A DNA stretch of 43,172 bases from Actinomycetota bacterium (GTDB lineage Bacteria > Actinomycetota > Geothermincolia > Geothermincolales > RBG-13-55-18): assembly GCA_013178005.1 (NCBI GenBank), contig JABLXL010000029.1, positions 1 to 43,172 on the forward strand, in the 5' to 3' direction. The notes beneath the pieces were generated by a model. That model saw only the letters and a program-made list of their open reading frames with translations. It was not told the DNA's origin and did not search any database. Of this stretch, positions 16,396 to 24,999 are shown one piece after another; the first letter of the stretch is position 1, and the number at the start of each line of letters is the position of its first letter. Both the position numbers and the translations under genes were made by a program.

Positions 16396-16653
16396 CTTCC
16401 TTCCTCCCACCAAGACAGCTTCCTACCCGCGACCCCACCGACAATCTATTCTACAATATCGTCTGAAATGGGCCTTTTACTTGAACCGCGGGTCGCCGTC
16501 GCACAATCGCCTCCGGATCCTTGCCGCGGCAACGGGAATAGCGGTAGGGCAACGGCGCCGAAACGGGGTGGATGCGTGCCCGCCACGGTATCGCACCGCT
16601 GGGTGGACCTGCGCGAGAGGATCATGGAGCGCGGCGGATAGGCGGCCTCGTGC

Positions 16654-16683
16654 CTGACCCCCGCGCGAGAGATACATTATACT
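16654..16683 (+). promoter_or_regulatory. Promoter of the CCG iron-sulfur gene cluster
   Basis: CTGACC (16654-16659), an 18-bp spacer and TATACT (16678-16683) precede the first CCG gene by 47 bp. It is the only good promoter seen for the three-gene cluster. The rest of the gap 16396-16653 holds no gene; a minus-strand TAGAAT at 16453-16448 may serve the gene ending at 15325. Confidence 0.5.
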
Positions 16684-16730
16684 TATGAGTCGTGAACCAA
16701 GGGGAGCGATAACCGCGGGGAGGGAGCGTC

Positions 16731-17957
16731 ATGGGCCTGCTCAAGCCAGCCAAGCCGTTCAACGAGGAAGCGTGCACGCGCTGCGGCCTGTGCTTCAGCG
16801 AGTGCCCGGTGATGGGCCTGCCACCGAAGACGGCCCGGGAGGAGATAAAGCGCCTCATCGCCGGCGAGCCCACGCGGCACGTGCTGCGCAAGTGCACCAG
16901 CTGTTTCGCCTGCGACTTCATCTGCCCCGAGGGGTGCAACCCCACGGAGCTGGTGCTCGAGCGCTGGCACGAAAAGTACGAGCGCGACGGGCTGCCCCTC
17001 CGGGCCCGGTACTACTCCCCCCACGAGGAGCTCAACTTCCGCACCTACGTGGTGGCCAGGATGCCCTCGGAGGAGCGCGAGCTAATCCGCTCCTGGGCCG
17101 ACCACTCCCCCGTCGACGAGATCCTCTACCCCGGCTGCAACATCATCACCGCCCCCTTCCTCACCCAGACCAGGGCCCTGGAGGGGCTGAACATCCGCGG
17201 CGCCCTGGACTACTGCTGCGGCGAGACCTATTACCGCATGGGGCTGTTCAACGAGGTGCAGAAGGTGGCCCGCCGCCTGGAGAGGTACTTCAAGACCCTG
17301 GGGGTGAAGCGGGTGAACCTCCTGTGCACCGCGGGGTGCAACATGTTCATGAACGTCCTGCCCTCCTACGGGGTGGACTTCGGCTTCGAGGTGAGGCCCT
17401 ACCTCCCGGTGATCCTCCGTAAACTGGAATCCGGCGAGCTGTCAGTGAAAAAGAGGCTCTCCGGCACCGCCACCGTCCAGGAGTCCTGCTACGGCAAGCA
17501 GCTGGGGGAGGAGTACATGGACGTGCCGCGCAGGATCCTTGAGCTCATCGGCCTGGAGGTGGTGGAGGAGAAGAAGCGGCGCGAGCGCGCCCTCTGCTGC
17601 GGCATCGCGGGCGGGTTCCCGCCCGCTTCCGGCTACCACGTCATGGACATCACCGTGGCCACGGTGAAGAGCCTGCTGCAGTCCCGCGCCACCGGGGCGG
17701 ACTACACCGTGGGTTACTGCGCCGGGTGCCTGCAGATGCTCTCCACCGGCCGGGTCCTCTTCCCCCTCGGGGCCCCTGTATACCATATCCTGGAATTGCT
17801 CTCGCAAGCCCTGGGGGAGGAGCCCCGGCACCCCATGGGGTGGCGGGGGCGCGCCTTCCTGGCCGGGGTGATACGCCACCAGGTCCCCCTCACCCTCTCC
17901 CGCGGCAGGTACCGCGTCCCCGAGATACCCGAGGTCCCGCCCGGGGCGAAGGCCTGA
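16731..17957 (+). CDS. HdrD/CCG-type iron-sulfur protein, paralogue A
   Basis: 408 residues. Two ferredoxin-like motifs come first: C15, C18, C21, C25 and C55, C58, C61, C65. Two CCG domains follow: the first uses C136, C162-C163, C199 and C203; the second C253, C289-C290, C330 and C333. These are the ligands of the noncubane clusters of heterodisulfide reductase subunit B/D and of glycolate- or lactate-oxidase Fe-S subunits. The protein should pass electrons between a flavoprotein or quinone and a thiol/disulfide or other carrier. It is cytoplasmic with no membrane helix. All ligands are present in this copy, apart from a CxxxC in place of CxxC at 199-203. Confidence 0.85.
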   Translation: MGLLKPAKPFNEEACTRCGLCFSECPVMGLPPKTAREEIKRLIAGEPTRHVLRKCTSCFACDFICPEGCNPTELVLERWHEKYERDGLPLRARYYSPHEELNFRTYVVARMPSEERELIRSWADHSPVDEILYPGCNIITAPFLTQTRALEGLNIRGALDYCCGETYYRMGLFNEVQKVARRLERYFKTLGVKRVNLLCTAGCNMFMNVLPSYGVDFGFEVRPYLPVILRKLESGELSVKKRLSGTATVQESCYGKQLGEEYMDVPRRILELIGLEVVEEKKRRERALCCGIAGGFPPASGYHVMDITVATVKSLLQSRATGADYTVGYCAGCLQMLSTGRVLFPLGAPVYHILELLSQALGEEPRHPMGWRGRAFLAGVIRHQVPLTLSRGRYRVPEIPEVPPGAKA

Positions 17958-17970
17958 AAGGAGGCCGGCC

Positions 17971-19362
17971 ATGGACGACGCGCCCGCGCCCTTCCGTTTC
18001 TTCCGCGACTTCCTCTGCGACCGCTGCGGCGACTGCTTCGCCGCCTGCCCCTACCTGGAGCTCTCCCGCGAGGAGGCGAAGAAGGAGATCGCGAGCCTGA
18101 TCGAGCAGGGGAGATCGCGCGCCCTCGAGGTCTGCAACACCTGCCACACCTGCGACGTCGCGTGCCCCAACGGCGCCGACCCCTACGAGCTGGTGCTGGA
18201 GCGCTGGTGGGAGCGCAGGCGGGGAGGCCTCCCCACCACCGCCCGCCTGGTCACCCCCTCGGAGCCCTGCAACATCTGGTCCTGCCTCAAGGCGATCATG
18301 CCCGCCGACGAGCTGGCCCTGCTGCGCTCCTGGGACGATTTCTCCCCCCGCGAGGAGATCTGCCTCACCGGCTTCTACACCAGCGTGGTCCCGTACATCA
18401 TGCGGGCCAGGGTGCTCGAGGGCCTGCCCAAGGTGGTGGGCTCGGAGGCCCTCTTCGGCTGCGCCGGGGACATCTACAAGACGGGCCGCTTCGACCTGGT
18501 GGAGCAGATCGCCCGCAGGCTGGAACGCGTCTTCGGGGAGCTGGGGGTGAAGCGGGTGGTGGCCTCCATGAGCGCTGAGGGCATGGTGCTCAAGCACATC
18601 CTGCCCGAGCGCTTCGGCGCCCGCTTCGGCTTCGAGGTGACCACCCTGGAGGAATGGCTGCTGGAGAGGCTGCTGGCCGGGGAGGTAAAGGTAACCAGCC
18701 CCCTGGGCATGAAGGTCGCCGTGCACGACAACTGCCTCTCCAAGCTGGAGGGCGGCAGGCTGCAGGGGGTGATCCGGGAGATCGTGGAGCGGACCGGCTG
18801 CCGGGTGGTTGAGCCCGCGCACCACGGCGAGCGCTCCATGTGCTGCGGCTTCGGGGCCGCCGCCGCCCGTTTCCGGGTCATGGACATCATGTCCTCGGGC
18901 TACCGCCGCCTGAAGGAGCTCGAGGCCACGGGGGCGGACGCGGCGGTCATCTACTGCCCCGCCTGCCTCTTCATCCTCTCGGTGATCCGGGAGATGGCGG
19001 GGGCGAGGATCCCCTTCTACCATCCCGTCGAGCTGGTGGAGGCGGCGGCGGGGGGGCGACCCGACCGCCGCCACGAGGAGAGGGCCTGGGACATGATGGC
19101 GGTCATCTCCAACCACCTGGTAAAATATGCCTTGTTCCCCAGCCACAGGAGGGATTTCCAGCCCGCGACCGTATCCCCCGAGGTCGAGCCGCTGCCCGAA
19201 CTCCCGCCTTGGGACAGGACGCGCATGAAGGCGCTGGCAACCCTGTATCACAGCCCCGTGGTCCAGAACAGGGCCATGCGGGCGGCCATCTCCCTCGGGT
19301 TCAAGGCTGCGGTGGGTGGCTACGACCTGGCGAGGAAGAGGCGGCTGGGGTTGAAGTCCTAG
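17971..19362 (+). CDS. HdrD/CCG-type iron-sulfur protein, paralogue B with degenerate first CCG domain
   Basis: 463 residues; AAAGGAGG precedes the ATG. The two ferredoxin motifs are intact (C16, C19, C22, C26; C55, C58, C61, C65). In the first CCG domain only C131 and C164 remain: the CC pair has become GCAG and the final cysteine pair reads SMSAEGM. The second CCG domain keeps C255, C291-C292, C329 and C332. It also has a C-terminal extension of about 95 residues that the paralogues lack. It probably carries one noncubane cluster less than A. It starts 14 bp after paralogue A, in the same operon. Confidence 0.85.
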   Translation: MDDAPAPFRFFRDFLCDRCGDCFAACPYLELSREEAKKEIASLIEQGRSRALEVCNTCHTCDVACPNGADPYELVLERWWERRRGGLPTTARLVTPSEPCNIWSCLKAIMPADELALLRSWDDFSPREEICLTGFYTSVVPYIMRARVLEGLPKVVGSEALFGCAGDIYKTGRFDLVEQIARRLERVFGELGVKRVVASMSAEGMVLKHILPERFGARFGFEVTTLEEWLLERLLAGEVKVTSPLGMKVAVHDNCLSKLEGGRLQGVIREIVERTGCRVVEPAHHGERSMCCGFGAAAARFRVMDIMSSGYRRLKELEATGADAAVIYCPACLFILSVIREMAGARIPFYHPVELVEAAAGGRPDRRHEERAWDMMAVISNHLVKYALFPSHRRDFQPATVSPEVEPLPELPPWDRTRMKALATLYHSPVVQNRAMRAAISLGFKAAVGGYDLARKRRLGLKS

Positions 19363-19450
19363 CGGGAGAGGAGGACAGGGGATGAGCGCCGCTTGCAACG
19401 TATATGCCGCCCGGAGAGCCGCGGCTGAAGGTCCAGCGGGAGAGGAGGAC
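19361..19450 (+). repeat. Direct repeat carrying two equal ribosome binding sites
   Basis: AGCGGGAGAGGAGGAC occurs at 19361-19376 and 19435-19450, each preceded within 20 bases by GCGGCTG. Both copies place GGAGG six to seven bases before an ATG. It looks like a short duplication of the translation-start region of paralogue C. Confidence 0.75.
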
Positions 19451-19462
19451 TGCGATGCCTGA
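19382..19462 (+). CDS. Candidate 26-residue peptide upstream of paralogue C
   Basis: The frame ATG (19382) to TGA (19460-19462) has GGAGG seven bases upstream, as good as that of the next gene, whose start it overlaps by eight bases. The peptide is alanine-rich with two cysteines and matches nothing known to me. It may be a coupled leader peptide, or only a by-product of the repeat. Confidence 0.3.
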   Translation: MSAACNVYAARRAAAEGPAGEEDCDA

Positions 19463-20684
19463 CGCGCCGGAGGGATTCGGTTTCTTCCGCTACGAGGACT
19501 GCGACCTCTGCGGCGACTGCCTGGCGCGCTGCCGCTACATGGACCTTTCGCGGGCCGAGGCGGTGGAGGAGATGAAAAGGCTCGTCGCCGGCGAGCCCAC
19601 CAAGGTGGTGCACCGCAAGTGCATCAGCTGCTACGCCTGCGACGCCTTCTGCCCCCGCGGCTGCCGCCCCTACGAGCTCATCACCAGGAGATGGCACGAG
19701 CGCTACCGCGAGCGGGGGCTTCCGGTGCGCGCCTCCTACCTCATGCCCGCCTCGGAGCCGAACTTCCGCACCGACCTGGTGAGGCACATGCGGCCCTGGG
19801 AGCGGGAGCTGCTGCGGACCTGGAGGGAGACCCCGCCCGAGGGGGAACTGGTCCTCTACCCCGGATGCAACGCCCTCACCCTCCCCCACCTGCTGCACGG
19901 GCCCCACATGGAGGGGGTCGTGGTATCGGGCGACTTCGACCTCTGCTGCGGCGAGATGTACTTCCGCATGGGACTCTTCGACGTAGTCGCGGAGACGGCG
20001 GAGAAGAAGTTGACCCGCCACTACCGCGGGCGGGACATCGGCACCATGCTCTTCGTCTGCCCCGCCGGGCTCAACCTCTTCCGCAACGTCCTGCCAAAGC
20101 AGTTCGGCGCGGAGTTCTCCTTCCAGACCAGGTACCTGGGGGAATACCTGCTGGAGAAGATAGAGGCGGGGGAGCTGGAGATAAAGAAGCTCCCGGGCCG
20201 CTCGGTGGCGGTGCACGATTCCTGCCACGGCCGCATCCTGGGCGAGGAGGTCACGGGGTCGTCGCGCCGGTTGTACGAGCTGATGGGCCTGGAGATGCGG
20301 GAGATGGTGAGCGATCCCGTGGAAGGCCTGTGCTGCGGCATGGCCGCGGGATGCAACCGCTACAACCCCCTGGACATGTACCTGGCGGCGGTGAAGGAGC
20401 TGCGCGCAGCGCAGAGGACCGGCGCCGGTGAGCTGGCCACCTACTGCGGCGGCTGCCAGCTCACCTTGTCCCTCATGCGCTGGCTCCACCCCACCCGCCA
20501 GCCGGTGCGGCACCTGCTCGAATACCTCAAGGAGGCCCTGGGAGAGGAACCCTACCACCCCGCGCCCCGGCGCACCCTGCGCATGCTGGGCAACGTAGGG
20601 GTGAAGGCCTTCCCTCAGCTCTTCTCCCGCCGCACCTACCGCATCGACATCTCCCGGGATCCGCGCGGCGATTCACGGCCTTAA
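19455..20684 (+). CDS. HdrD/CCG-type iron-sulfur protein, paralogue C
   Basis: 409 residues from the ATG at 19455, chosen for GGAGG six bases upstream; an earlier in-frame start at 19404 lacks one. Ferredoxin motifs: C16, C19, C22, C26 and C56, C59, C62, C66. First CCG domain: C138, C164-C165 and C202, but the last ligand is replaced by L206 (CPAGL). Second CCG domain is complete (C257, C293-C294, C331, C334). Closest in layout to paralogue A, with the opening MPDAPEGFGFF like that of B. Likely a partner or alternative version of A and B in the same electron-transfer complex. Confidence 0.85.
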   Translation: MPDAPEGFGFFRYEDCDLCGDCLARCRYMDLSRAEAVEEMKRLVAGEPTKVVHRKCISCYACDAFCPRGCRPYELITRRWHERYRERGLPVRASYLMPASEPNFRTDLVRHMRPWERELLRTWRETPPEGELVLYPGCNALTLPHLLHGPHMEGVVVSGDFDLCCGEMYFRMGLFDVVAETAEKKLTRHYRGRDIGTMLFVCPAGLNLFRNVLPKQFGAEFSFQTRYLGEYLLEKIEAGELEIKKLPGRSVAVHDSCHGRILGEEVTGSSRRLYELMGLEMREMVSDPVEGLCCGMAAGCNRYNPLDMYLAAVKELRAAQRTGAGELATYCGGCQLTLSLMRWLHPTRQPVRHLLEYLKEALGEEPYHPAPRRTLRMLGNVGVKAFPQLFSRRTYRIDISRDPRGDSRP

Positions 20685-21095
20685 AAAGCTGGGGTGCGAA
20701 GGGGGCCTCCTGGACTTATTACATCTCGTAGATAGCGGCGCGCTTCAACAACGTTTTTTCAAATGATGAAACCGCGTGTTCGAACATGTGAGTCGCCGCG
20801 TCATCCTGGCTTCGATAGGCGCCTCGCCTTTGAATCGCCGTAAGACCCACCCCTGCGTTATTCCTCCATTCCGGCGCGTGCGTGACGCCAACGCGCGGAA
20901 GCATATTCCCCTGCTGGTTATTCTTGCCATCCCGTGCGACACCATGAAACGTCAATGCCGGCCGTCCCGCCGCGGGCGGACCCTTTTAAGCCCCCGGATC
21001 GCTGAACCCCGGTAGGTTGAAGCGCCGCTCTCCCCCGGATGATAATGGTGACGGTTCAGGCCGGCCGTCCAGGCCCAGACGAGGAGGGAGATGAG
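20685..21095. other. Gap before the acyl-CoA dehydrogenase gene
   Basis: No gene is supported in this stretch; short frames are shadow-like. It holds no terminator with a T-run after paralogue C. The right end carries the promoter of the acyl-CoA dehydrogenase. Confidence 0.45.
21017..21046 (+). promoter_or_regulatory. Promoter of the acyl-CoA dehydrogenase gene
   Basis: TTGAAG (21017-21022), an 18-bp spacer and GATAAT (21041-21046) lie 50 bp before the chosen ATG at 21096. Confidence 0.5.
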
Positions 21096-22238
21096 ATGGA
21101 CTTCGCGTTGACGGACGAACAGAAAGCCCTGCGCGACACGGTGCACGAGTTCGCGGAGAACGAGATAAGGCCCGTGGCCCGCGAGTACGACGAGAAGGGC
21201 GAGTTTGCCTGGGACATAGTGCGCAAGGCCGCCCGCCTGGAGCTCACCTACTCCGGAGTGCCGGAGGAATACGGCGGCCCCGGGCTGGGGATGCTCGACA
21301 ACGTCATCGTCATCGAGGAGCTGGGCTGGGGGTGCGTGGGCATCGCCTCGGCCATCGCCCTCAACCAGATCGCCATCCTCCCCATCCTGCTGGCGGGAAA
21401 CGAGGAGCAGAAGAAAGAGTACCTGGGGCGGCTCACCGACCCCGATAACCCGCGCCTATGCGCCTTCGGCCTCACCGAGCCCGAGGCGGGGTCCGACGCC
21501 GCCTCCCTGAAGACCAGGGCGGTGCGCGACGGGGACGAGTACGTGATCAACGGCCAGAAGTGCTTCATCACCAACGGCGGCGTGGCCGATTTCTACACCA
21601 TCTTCGCCACCGTGGACCCGGAAAAGAAATACCAAGGCATAACCGCCTTCGTGGTGGACGCGGGAACGCCTGGATTCTCCATCGGCAAGATAGAGCACAA
21701 GATGGGCATGCGCGCCTCACAGACCGCGGAGCTCATCCTGGAGGACGTGCGCGTGCCCGCCTCCAATGTGCTGCGGGGCGAGGGGCAAGGCTTCTACGTG
21801 GCCATGGAGACCCTGGACAACTCGCGGCCCGGCGTGGGGGCCATCGGGGTGGGCCTGGCGCGCGCGGCCTTCGAGGAGGCCCTCTCCTATTCCAAGCAGA
21901 GGGTGCAGTTCGGCCGGCCCATCTGCCGCCAGCAGGCCATCGCCTTCATGCTCGCGGACATGGCCACCAAGGTGGACTACGCGCGCCTGCTCTGCTACCG
22001 TGCGGCATGGATGCTGGACCAGGGCATGAACGCCATCAAGGAGTCTTCCATGGCCAAGTACGTGGGCACCGACGTGGCCATGGAGGTGTGCACCGACGCG
22101 GTGCAGATCCACGGCGGCTACGGTTATATGAAGGATTACCTGGTGGAGAAGCTCTTCCGCGACGCCAAGATCCTGCAGATCGTGGAGGGGACCAACCAGA
22201 TCCAGCGCCTGGTGCTCTCGGCCCAGCTCATCGGCTGA
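21096..22238 (+). CDS. Acyl-CoA dehydrogenase
   Basis: 380 residues, the usual length of short/medium-chain acyl-CoA dehydrogenases. Start chosen at 21096 (GGAGGGAG upstream, and MDFALTDEQKALRDTV is a normal N-terminus). FGLTEPEAGSDAA (near 128-140) binds FAD and substrate, YVINGQKCFITNG follows, and the catalytic glutamate is E364 in IVEGTNQIQR. It removes two hydrogens from an acyl-CoA and passes electrons to ETF. No EtfAB is in view; the FixC/FixX-like pair 3 kb away would be the usual next acceptor. Chain length preference cannot be told. Confidence 0.9.
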   Translation: MDFALTDEQKALRDTVHEFAENEIRPVAREYDEKGEFAWDIVRKAARLELTYSGVPEEYGGPGLGMLDNVIVIEELGWGCVGIASAIALNQIAILPILLAGNEEQKKEYLGRLTDPDNPRLCAFGLTEPEAGSDAASLKTRAVRDGDEYVINGQKCFITNGGVADFYTIFATVDPEKKYQGITAFVVDAGTPGFSIGKIEHKMGMRASQTAELILEDVRVPASNVLRGEGQGFYVAMETLDNSRPGVGAIGVGLARAAFEEALSYSKQRVQFGRPICRQQAIAFMLADMATKVDYARLLCYRAAWMLDQGMNAIKESSMAKYVGTDVAMEVCTDAVQIHGGYGYMKDYLVEKLFRDAKILQIVEGTNQIQRLVLSAQLIG

Positions 22239-22253
22239 GAAGATTTCCCGGCG

Positions 22254-22337
22254 CCCCCTTACGGGGGAGAGGAAAGGAAAACCCGCTCAAGCCAGGGTGG
22301 CACCGTGACGCGTCCCCCTTACGGGGGGAGAGGAAAG
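22254..22337. repeat. Two copies of a 23-bp hairpin-bearing repeat, 60 bp apart
   Basis: Copies at 22254-22276 and 22314-22337 contain CCCCCTTACGGGGG followed by AGAGGAAAG. Each can fold into a five-pair GC stem. They lie after the acyl-CoA dehydrogenase stop and could aid termination, although no T-run follows. Confidence 0.6.
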
Positions 22338-22587
22338 AAGGTGCGATCCGGGCTTGAAAACCGGCCGCGGGCCAAGTTCGCCCGTATTGCCCCGATGCCC
22401 TTGGTAGCACAACGCGCCTGAAAGTGCTTACATCAACGCTTATCCGTACGGGGTCCAGAACACCCGTTGCGCCAAATCATGTTCTATTCAAGGAAACTTT
22501 TGTTGCCATAGACAACATACGATCAGTAAATCTACTCAGCTATGGTCGCTATACCGGGCGTGCCCGGGATCGGGCTCGCGCAGGATC

Positions 22588-22677
22588 GGGTCTTGTCTTC
22601 TCTTTCTTATTTTCCGGAGAAGTGATGCGCATCTGCCCTGCGAAACGGCGGAATGGAAAAGCGAAGACGCGACCCCC
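22588..22677. repeat. REP-like palindromic element
   Basis: The left arm GGGTCTTGTCTTCTCTTTC (from 22588) and the right arm CGGAATGGAAAAGCGAAGAC (from 22648, running to about 22677) are imperfect reverse complements around about 30 bases. The same arms occur at 43055-43142, so this is a dispersed family. No gene is supported in 22338-22789. Confidence 0.65.
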
Positions 22678-22789
22678 ATCTCCTTCCAAAGGCATGCTGC
22701 TGAGCAAAAGATCCAACCTCGATAAATCTATTTCAAGCACGCTTCTTCTTGCCCTGCTTCCAGGGCTGAAAAACCGATTCGCGATGCAG

Positions 22790-22795
22790 TATAAT
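22790..22795 (+). promoter_or_regulatory. -10 element giving a leaderless mnt-hepn transcript
   Basis: TATAAT ends seven bases before the ATG at 22803, so transcription should begin at or next to the A of the start codon. There is no Shine-Dalgarno sequence. CTGAAA 18 bp upstream can act as a -35. Confidence 0.6.
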
Positions 22796-22802
22796 CTAAC
22801 GC

Positions 22803-23162
22803 ATGGCGAATGAGAACGAAAGCAAACCCCTAGCCGCGGACGAAATCCTGCGCACCGCCATAGAGATCGTAGAAAAAACCCTTGCCATCCAGGGGGTGCG
22901 GGTAGAAAGGGTTATTCTCTTCGGCAGCCGTGCGAGGGAAGAGTCGATGCCTGAAAGCGACTACGATCTTTACGTGCTGACCGACAGGGACCTGGATTTT
23001 TCCCAACGCCACGCCCTCATAACCCGGATAAAACGAGAACTCGCCGTCCTCCGTATCCCCAACGATATCGTTCTGAGATCCGCCCAGAGTTTTAACCGGG
23101 TAAAAAAAATACCCGGCAACCTGGCTTTTGAGGTAGCCCGGGAAGGAGTTCCCGTTTCATGA
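22803..23162 (+). CDS. MNT-type nucleotidyltransferase, antitoxin of an MNT-HEPN pair
   Basis: 119 residues. ILFGSRARE (38-46) and SDYDLYV (52-58) give the G-S and D-x-D motif (D53, D55), and D88 in NDIVL is the expected third carboxylate, so the active site is complete. In studied MNT-HEPN systems this protein neutralises the HEPN toxin by adding AMP to it. Start at the ATG without a ribosome binding site, apparently leaderless. Its stop overlaps the hepn start (ATGA), so the two are coupled in order. Confidence 0.85.
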   Translation: MANENESKPLAADEILRTAIEIVEKTLAIQGVRVERVILFGSRAREESMPESDYDLYVLTDRDLDFSQRHALITRIKRELAVLRIPNDIVLRSAQSFNRVKKIPGNLAFEVAREGVPVS

Positions 23163-23554
23163 ACCACGACCGCGAAGAGCTCGTTCGGAACTGGTTGATC
23201 AAGGCGGAGAACGACCCGAAAACCGGCCTCGATGAGTTCCGTTCTGAAGACCCTGCCACCGACATGGTCTGTTTTCACATGCAGCAATGCGTTGAGAAAT
23301 ATCTCAAAGCCTATCTCAGCCTCAAGGGAAAGCACTTCCGCAGGACGCATGATATCGCCGAGCTTATCGAGGCCTGCAAAGAGGTGGACCCGGATTTCGA
23401 GAGGCTATTCGCACTGGAGGCCGATCATCTGACCGTTTACGGCGTTGAGATCCGCTACCCCGACGATTTCTACATGCCAACCGTGGAAGAAGCCCATCGC
23501 TGCGTGCTCCTGGCCACGTCCTCGCGGGATTTTATCCGCGGCAAACTCGGGTAG
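23159..23554 (+). CDS. HEPN-domain protein, toxin partner of MNT
   Basis: 131 residues. CVEKYLKAYLSLKGKHF and RRTHDIAELIEAC (near 42-72) are the core helices of the PF05168-type HEPN domain. In relatives HEPN proteins are RNases that are silenced by the MNT partner. The usual RX4-6H catalytic motif is not evident here: the nearest is RRTH. The RNase activity is therefore uncertain, and this may be a substrate-binding or target-recognition HEPN. Overlaps the mnt stop codon by four bases. Confidence 0.8.
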   Translation: MNHDREELVRNWLIKAENDPKTGLDEFRSEDPATDMVCFHMQQCVEKYLKAYLSLKGKHFRRTHDIAELIEACKEVDPDFERLFALEADHLTVYGVEIRYPDDFYMPTVEEAHRCVLLATSSRDFIRGKLG

Positions 23555-23557
23555 CAC

Positions 23558-24895
23558 ATGCGCGATGCCATTACTACTTGCGCGCGGGGACGAGGGGGAC
23601 GCAAATTGACCACGGGGGAAAGGGGCGTTGAGGGAAACCCGGCGCCGTCCCTTCCCGCGGACCCCGGCGGGAGGAAGCCCGGCAAGGGAGGCGTGCTCTC
23701 CGCCTTCGGCTACCGCGACTTCTCGCTCCTCTGGTCTGGGGCCCTGCTCTCCAACATAGGCACCTGGGTGCACATGAGCGCCCTTTTCTGGTACGTGAAG
23801 GAACTCACGGGATCGGACGCCTGGGTGGGTCTGGTAACCGTCGCCAACTTCATCCCCGTCTTCTTCTTCGTGCTCTTCTCCGGCTCCCTCGCGGACGTGC
23901 TCAACCGCAAGGCCCTCATCATCACCACCCAGGCAGCCATGATGCTCGGCGCGCTGGCGCTGGGCGTGCTCTCCTCCCTGGGAGCCGCGGACCTCGTGGA
24001 GATCCTCGCCATCACCGCTTTCATGGGCATAGCCTTCACCTTCAATTTTCCGGCATGGCGGGCCATCATCACCGACCTGGTGCAACCCGGGGATATTCTC
24101 AATGCCGTGGCCCTGGACGCCGCGGAGTTCAACCTGGCTCGTTTCATCGGCCCCTGGCTGGGCGGCATCATCGTCTCCGCCTGGACGGTTGCCGCAGCCT
24201 TCTACATAAACGCCGCGAGCTTTCTAGCGGTTATTGCCGCTCTGCTGCTGATAAGGACAAAGACGCCCCGGAACCCTAAGCCACCCCACGGCACCCTAGG
24301 TCACATGCGCGAGATCCTTGGCTACGTGTGGCGAAACCGCTGGGCCTTCAACCTGCTGGTCGTCCTCGCCGTCGCTTCCGTTTTCGGTCTCCCCTTCATC
24401 GTGCTGCTGCCGGGCATGGCCAGGGATGTTCTGGAGAAAGGCGCCGGCGGATACGGGCTACTGCTCGGATTCGTGGGCCTGGGCGCCGCCGTCTCCGCGC
24501 CCTTCGTAACCTGGATGAACCGCCGTTACCGCGAGAGCGAGATCATAAAGATTACCGCCTTGGTCTCCGGGATCGCCCTGGCCGGCTTCTCGCTTTCCCG
24601 CTTGTTCTGGCTTTCGCTGGTATTGAGCTTTGTTTTGGGGGCGGCTTTCCTGATGCTCTCGGCGGCGGTGAACACCGTGCTCCAGGCGCGCGTGGAGCGG
24701 AACATGCGCGGGCGCATCATGAGCCTGTACATCTTCGTCTTCCAGGGTATGATGCCGGTGGGCGGGATGCTCATGGGGTTCCTGGCCGACCGCTATTCCG
24801 CCCCCTCCGTGCTCCTGGCGGGAGGGCTGGTCTGCCTGGCCATGTCCCTGGCGCTGTTCGCCTTTCCTTCCTACCTGAGGGACGCCGCCACCTGA
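23558..24895 (+). CDS. MFS transporter, enterobactin-exporter (MFS_3) type
   Basis: 445 residues. A polar N-terminal stretch of about 45 residues is followed by about 11-12 hydrophobic helices from FGYRDFSLLWSGALLSNIG onward. The loop GSLADVLNRKALII near 110 is the MFS motif A between helices 2 and 3. ARVERNMRGRIMSLY near 378 is common in EntS-like exporters. It likely exports a small molecule using the proton gradient; the substrate is unknown. The start is uncertain: the ATG at 23558 lies three bases after the hepn stop, and a TTG at about 23606 with GAGGGGG upstream would remove most of the polar stretch. Confidence 0.75.
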   Translation: MRDAITTCARGRGGRKLTTGERGVEGNPAPSLPADPGGRKPGKGGVLSAFGYRDFSLLWSGALLSNIGTWVHMSALFWYVKELTGSDAWVGLVTVANFIPVFFFVLFSGSLADVLNRKALIITTQAAMMLGALALGVLSSLGAADLVEILAITAFMGIAFTFNFPAWRAIITDLVQPGDILNAVALDAAEFNLARFIGPWLGGIIVSAWTVAAAFYINAASFLAVIAALLLIRTKTPRNPKPPHGTLGHMREILGYVWRNRWAFNLLVVLAVASVFGLPFIVLLPGMARDVLEKGAGGYGLLLGFVGLGAAVSAPFVTWMNRRYRESEIIKITALVSGIALAGFSLSRLFWLSLVLSFVLGAAFLMLSAAVNTVLQARVERNMRGRIMSLYIFVFQGMMPVGGMLMGFLADRYSAPSVLLAGGLVCLAMSLALFAFPSYLRDAAT

Positions 24896-24999
24896 CACGC
24901 GCGGAGCGAGGCGGTGTTATACGTGTAGGTTGCGCCGTTACCGCGCCGTGCCCGGCCACCCCATCGATGGGTTTTCCGGTACCGCGGGCAAGGCGAAAA

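Noticed and set aside
22424-22813. 129-residue gene before mnt
   Set aside because: It runs through a REP-like palindrome and over the mnt start, with no binding site.
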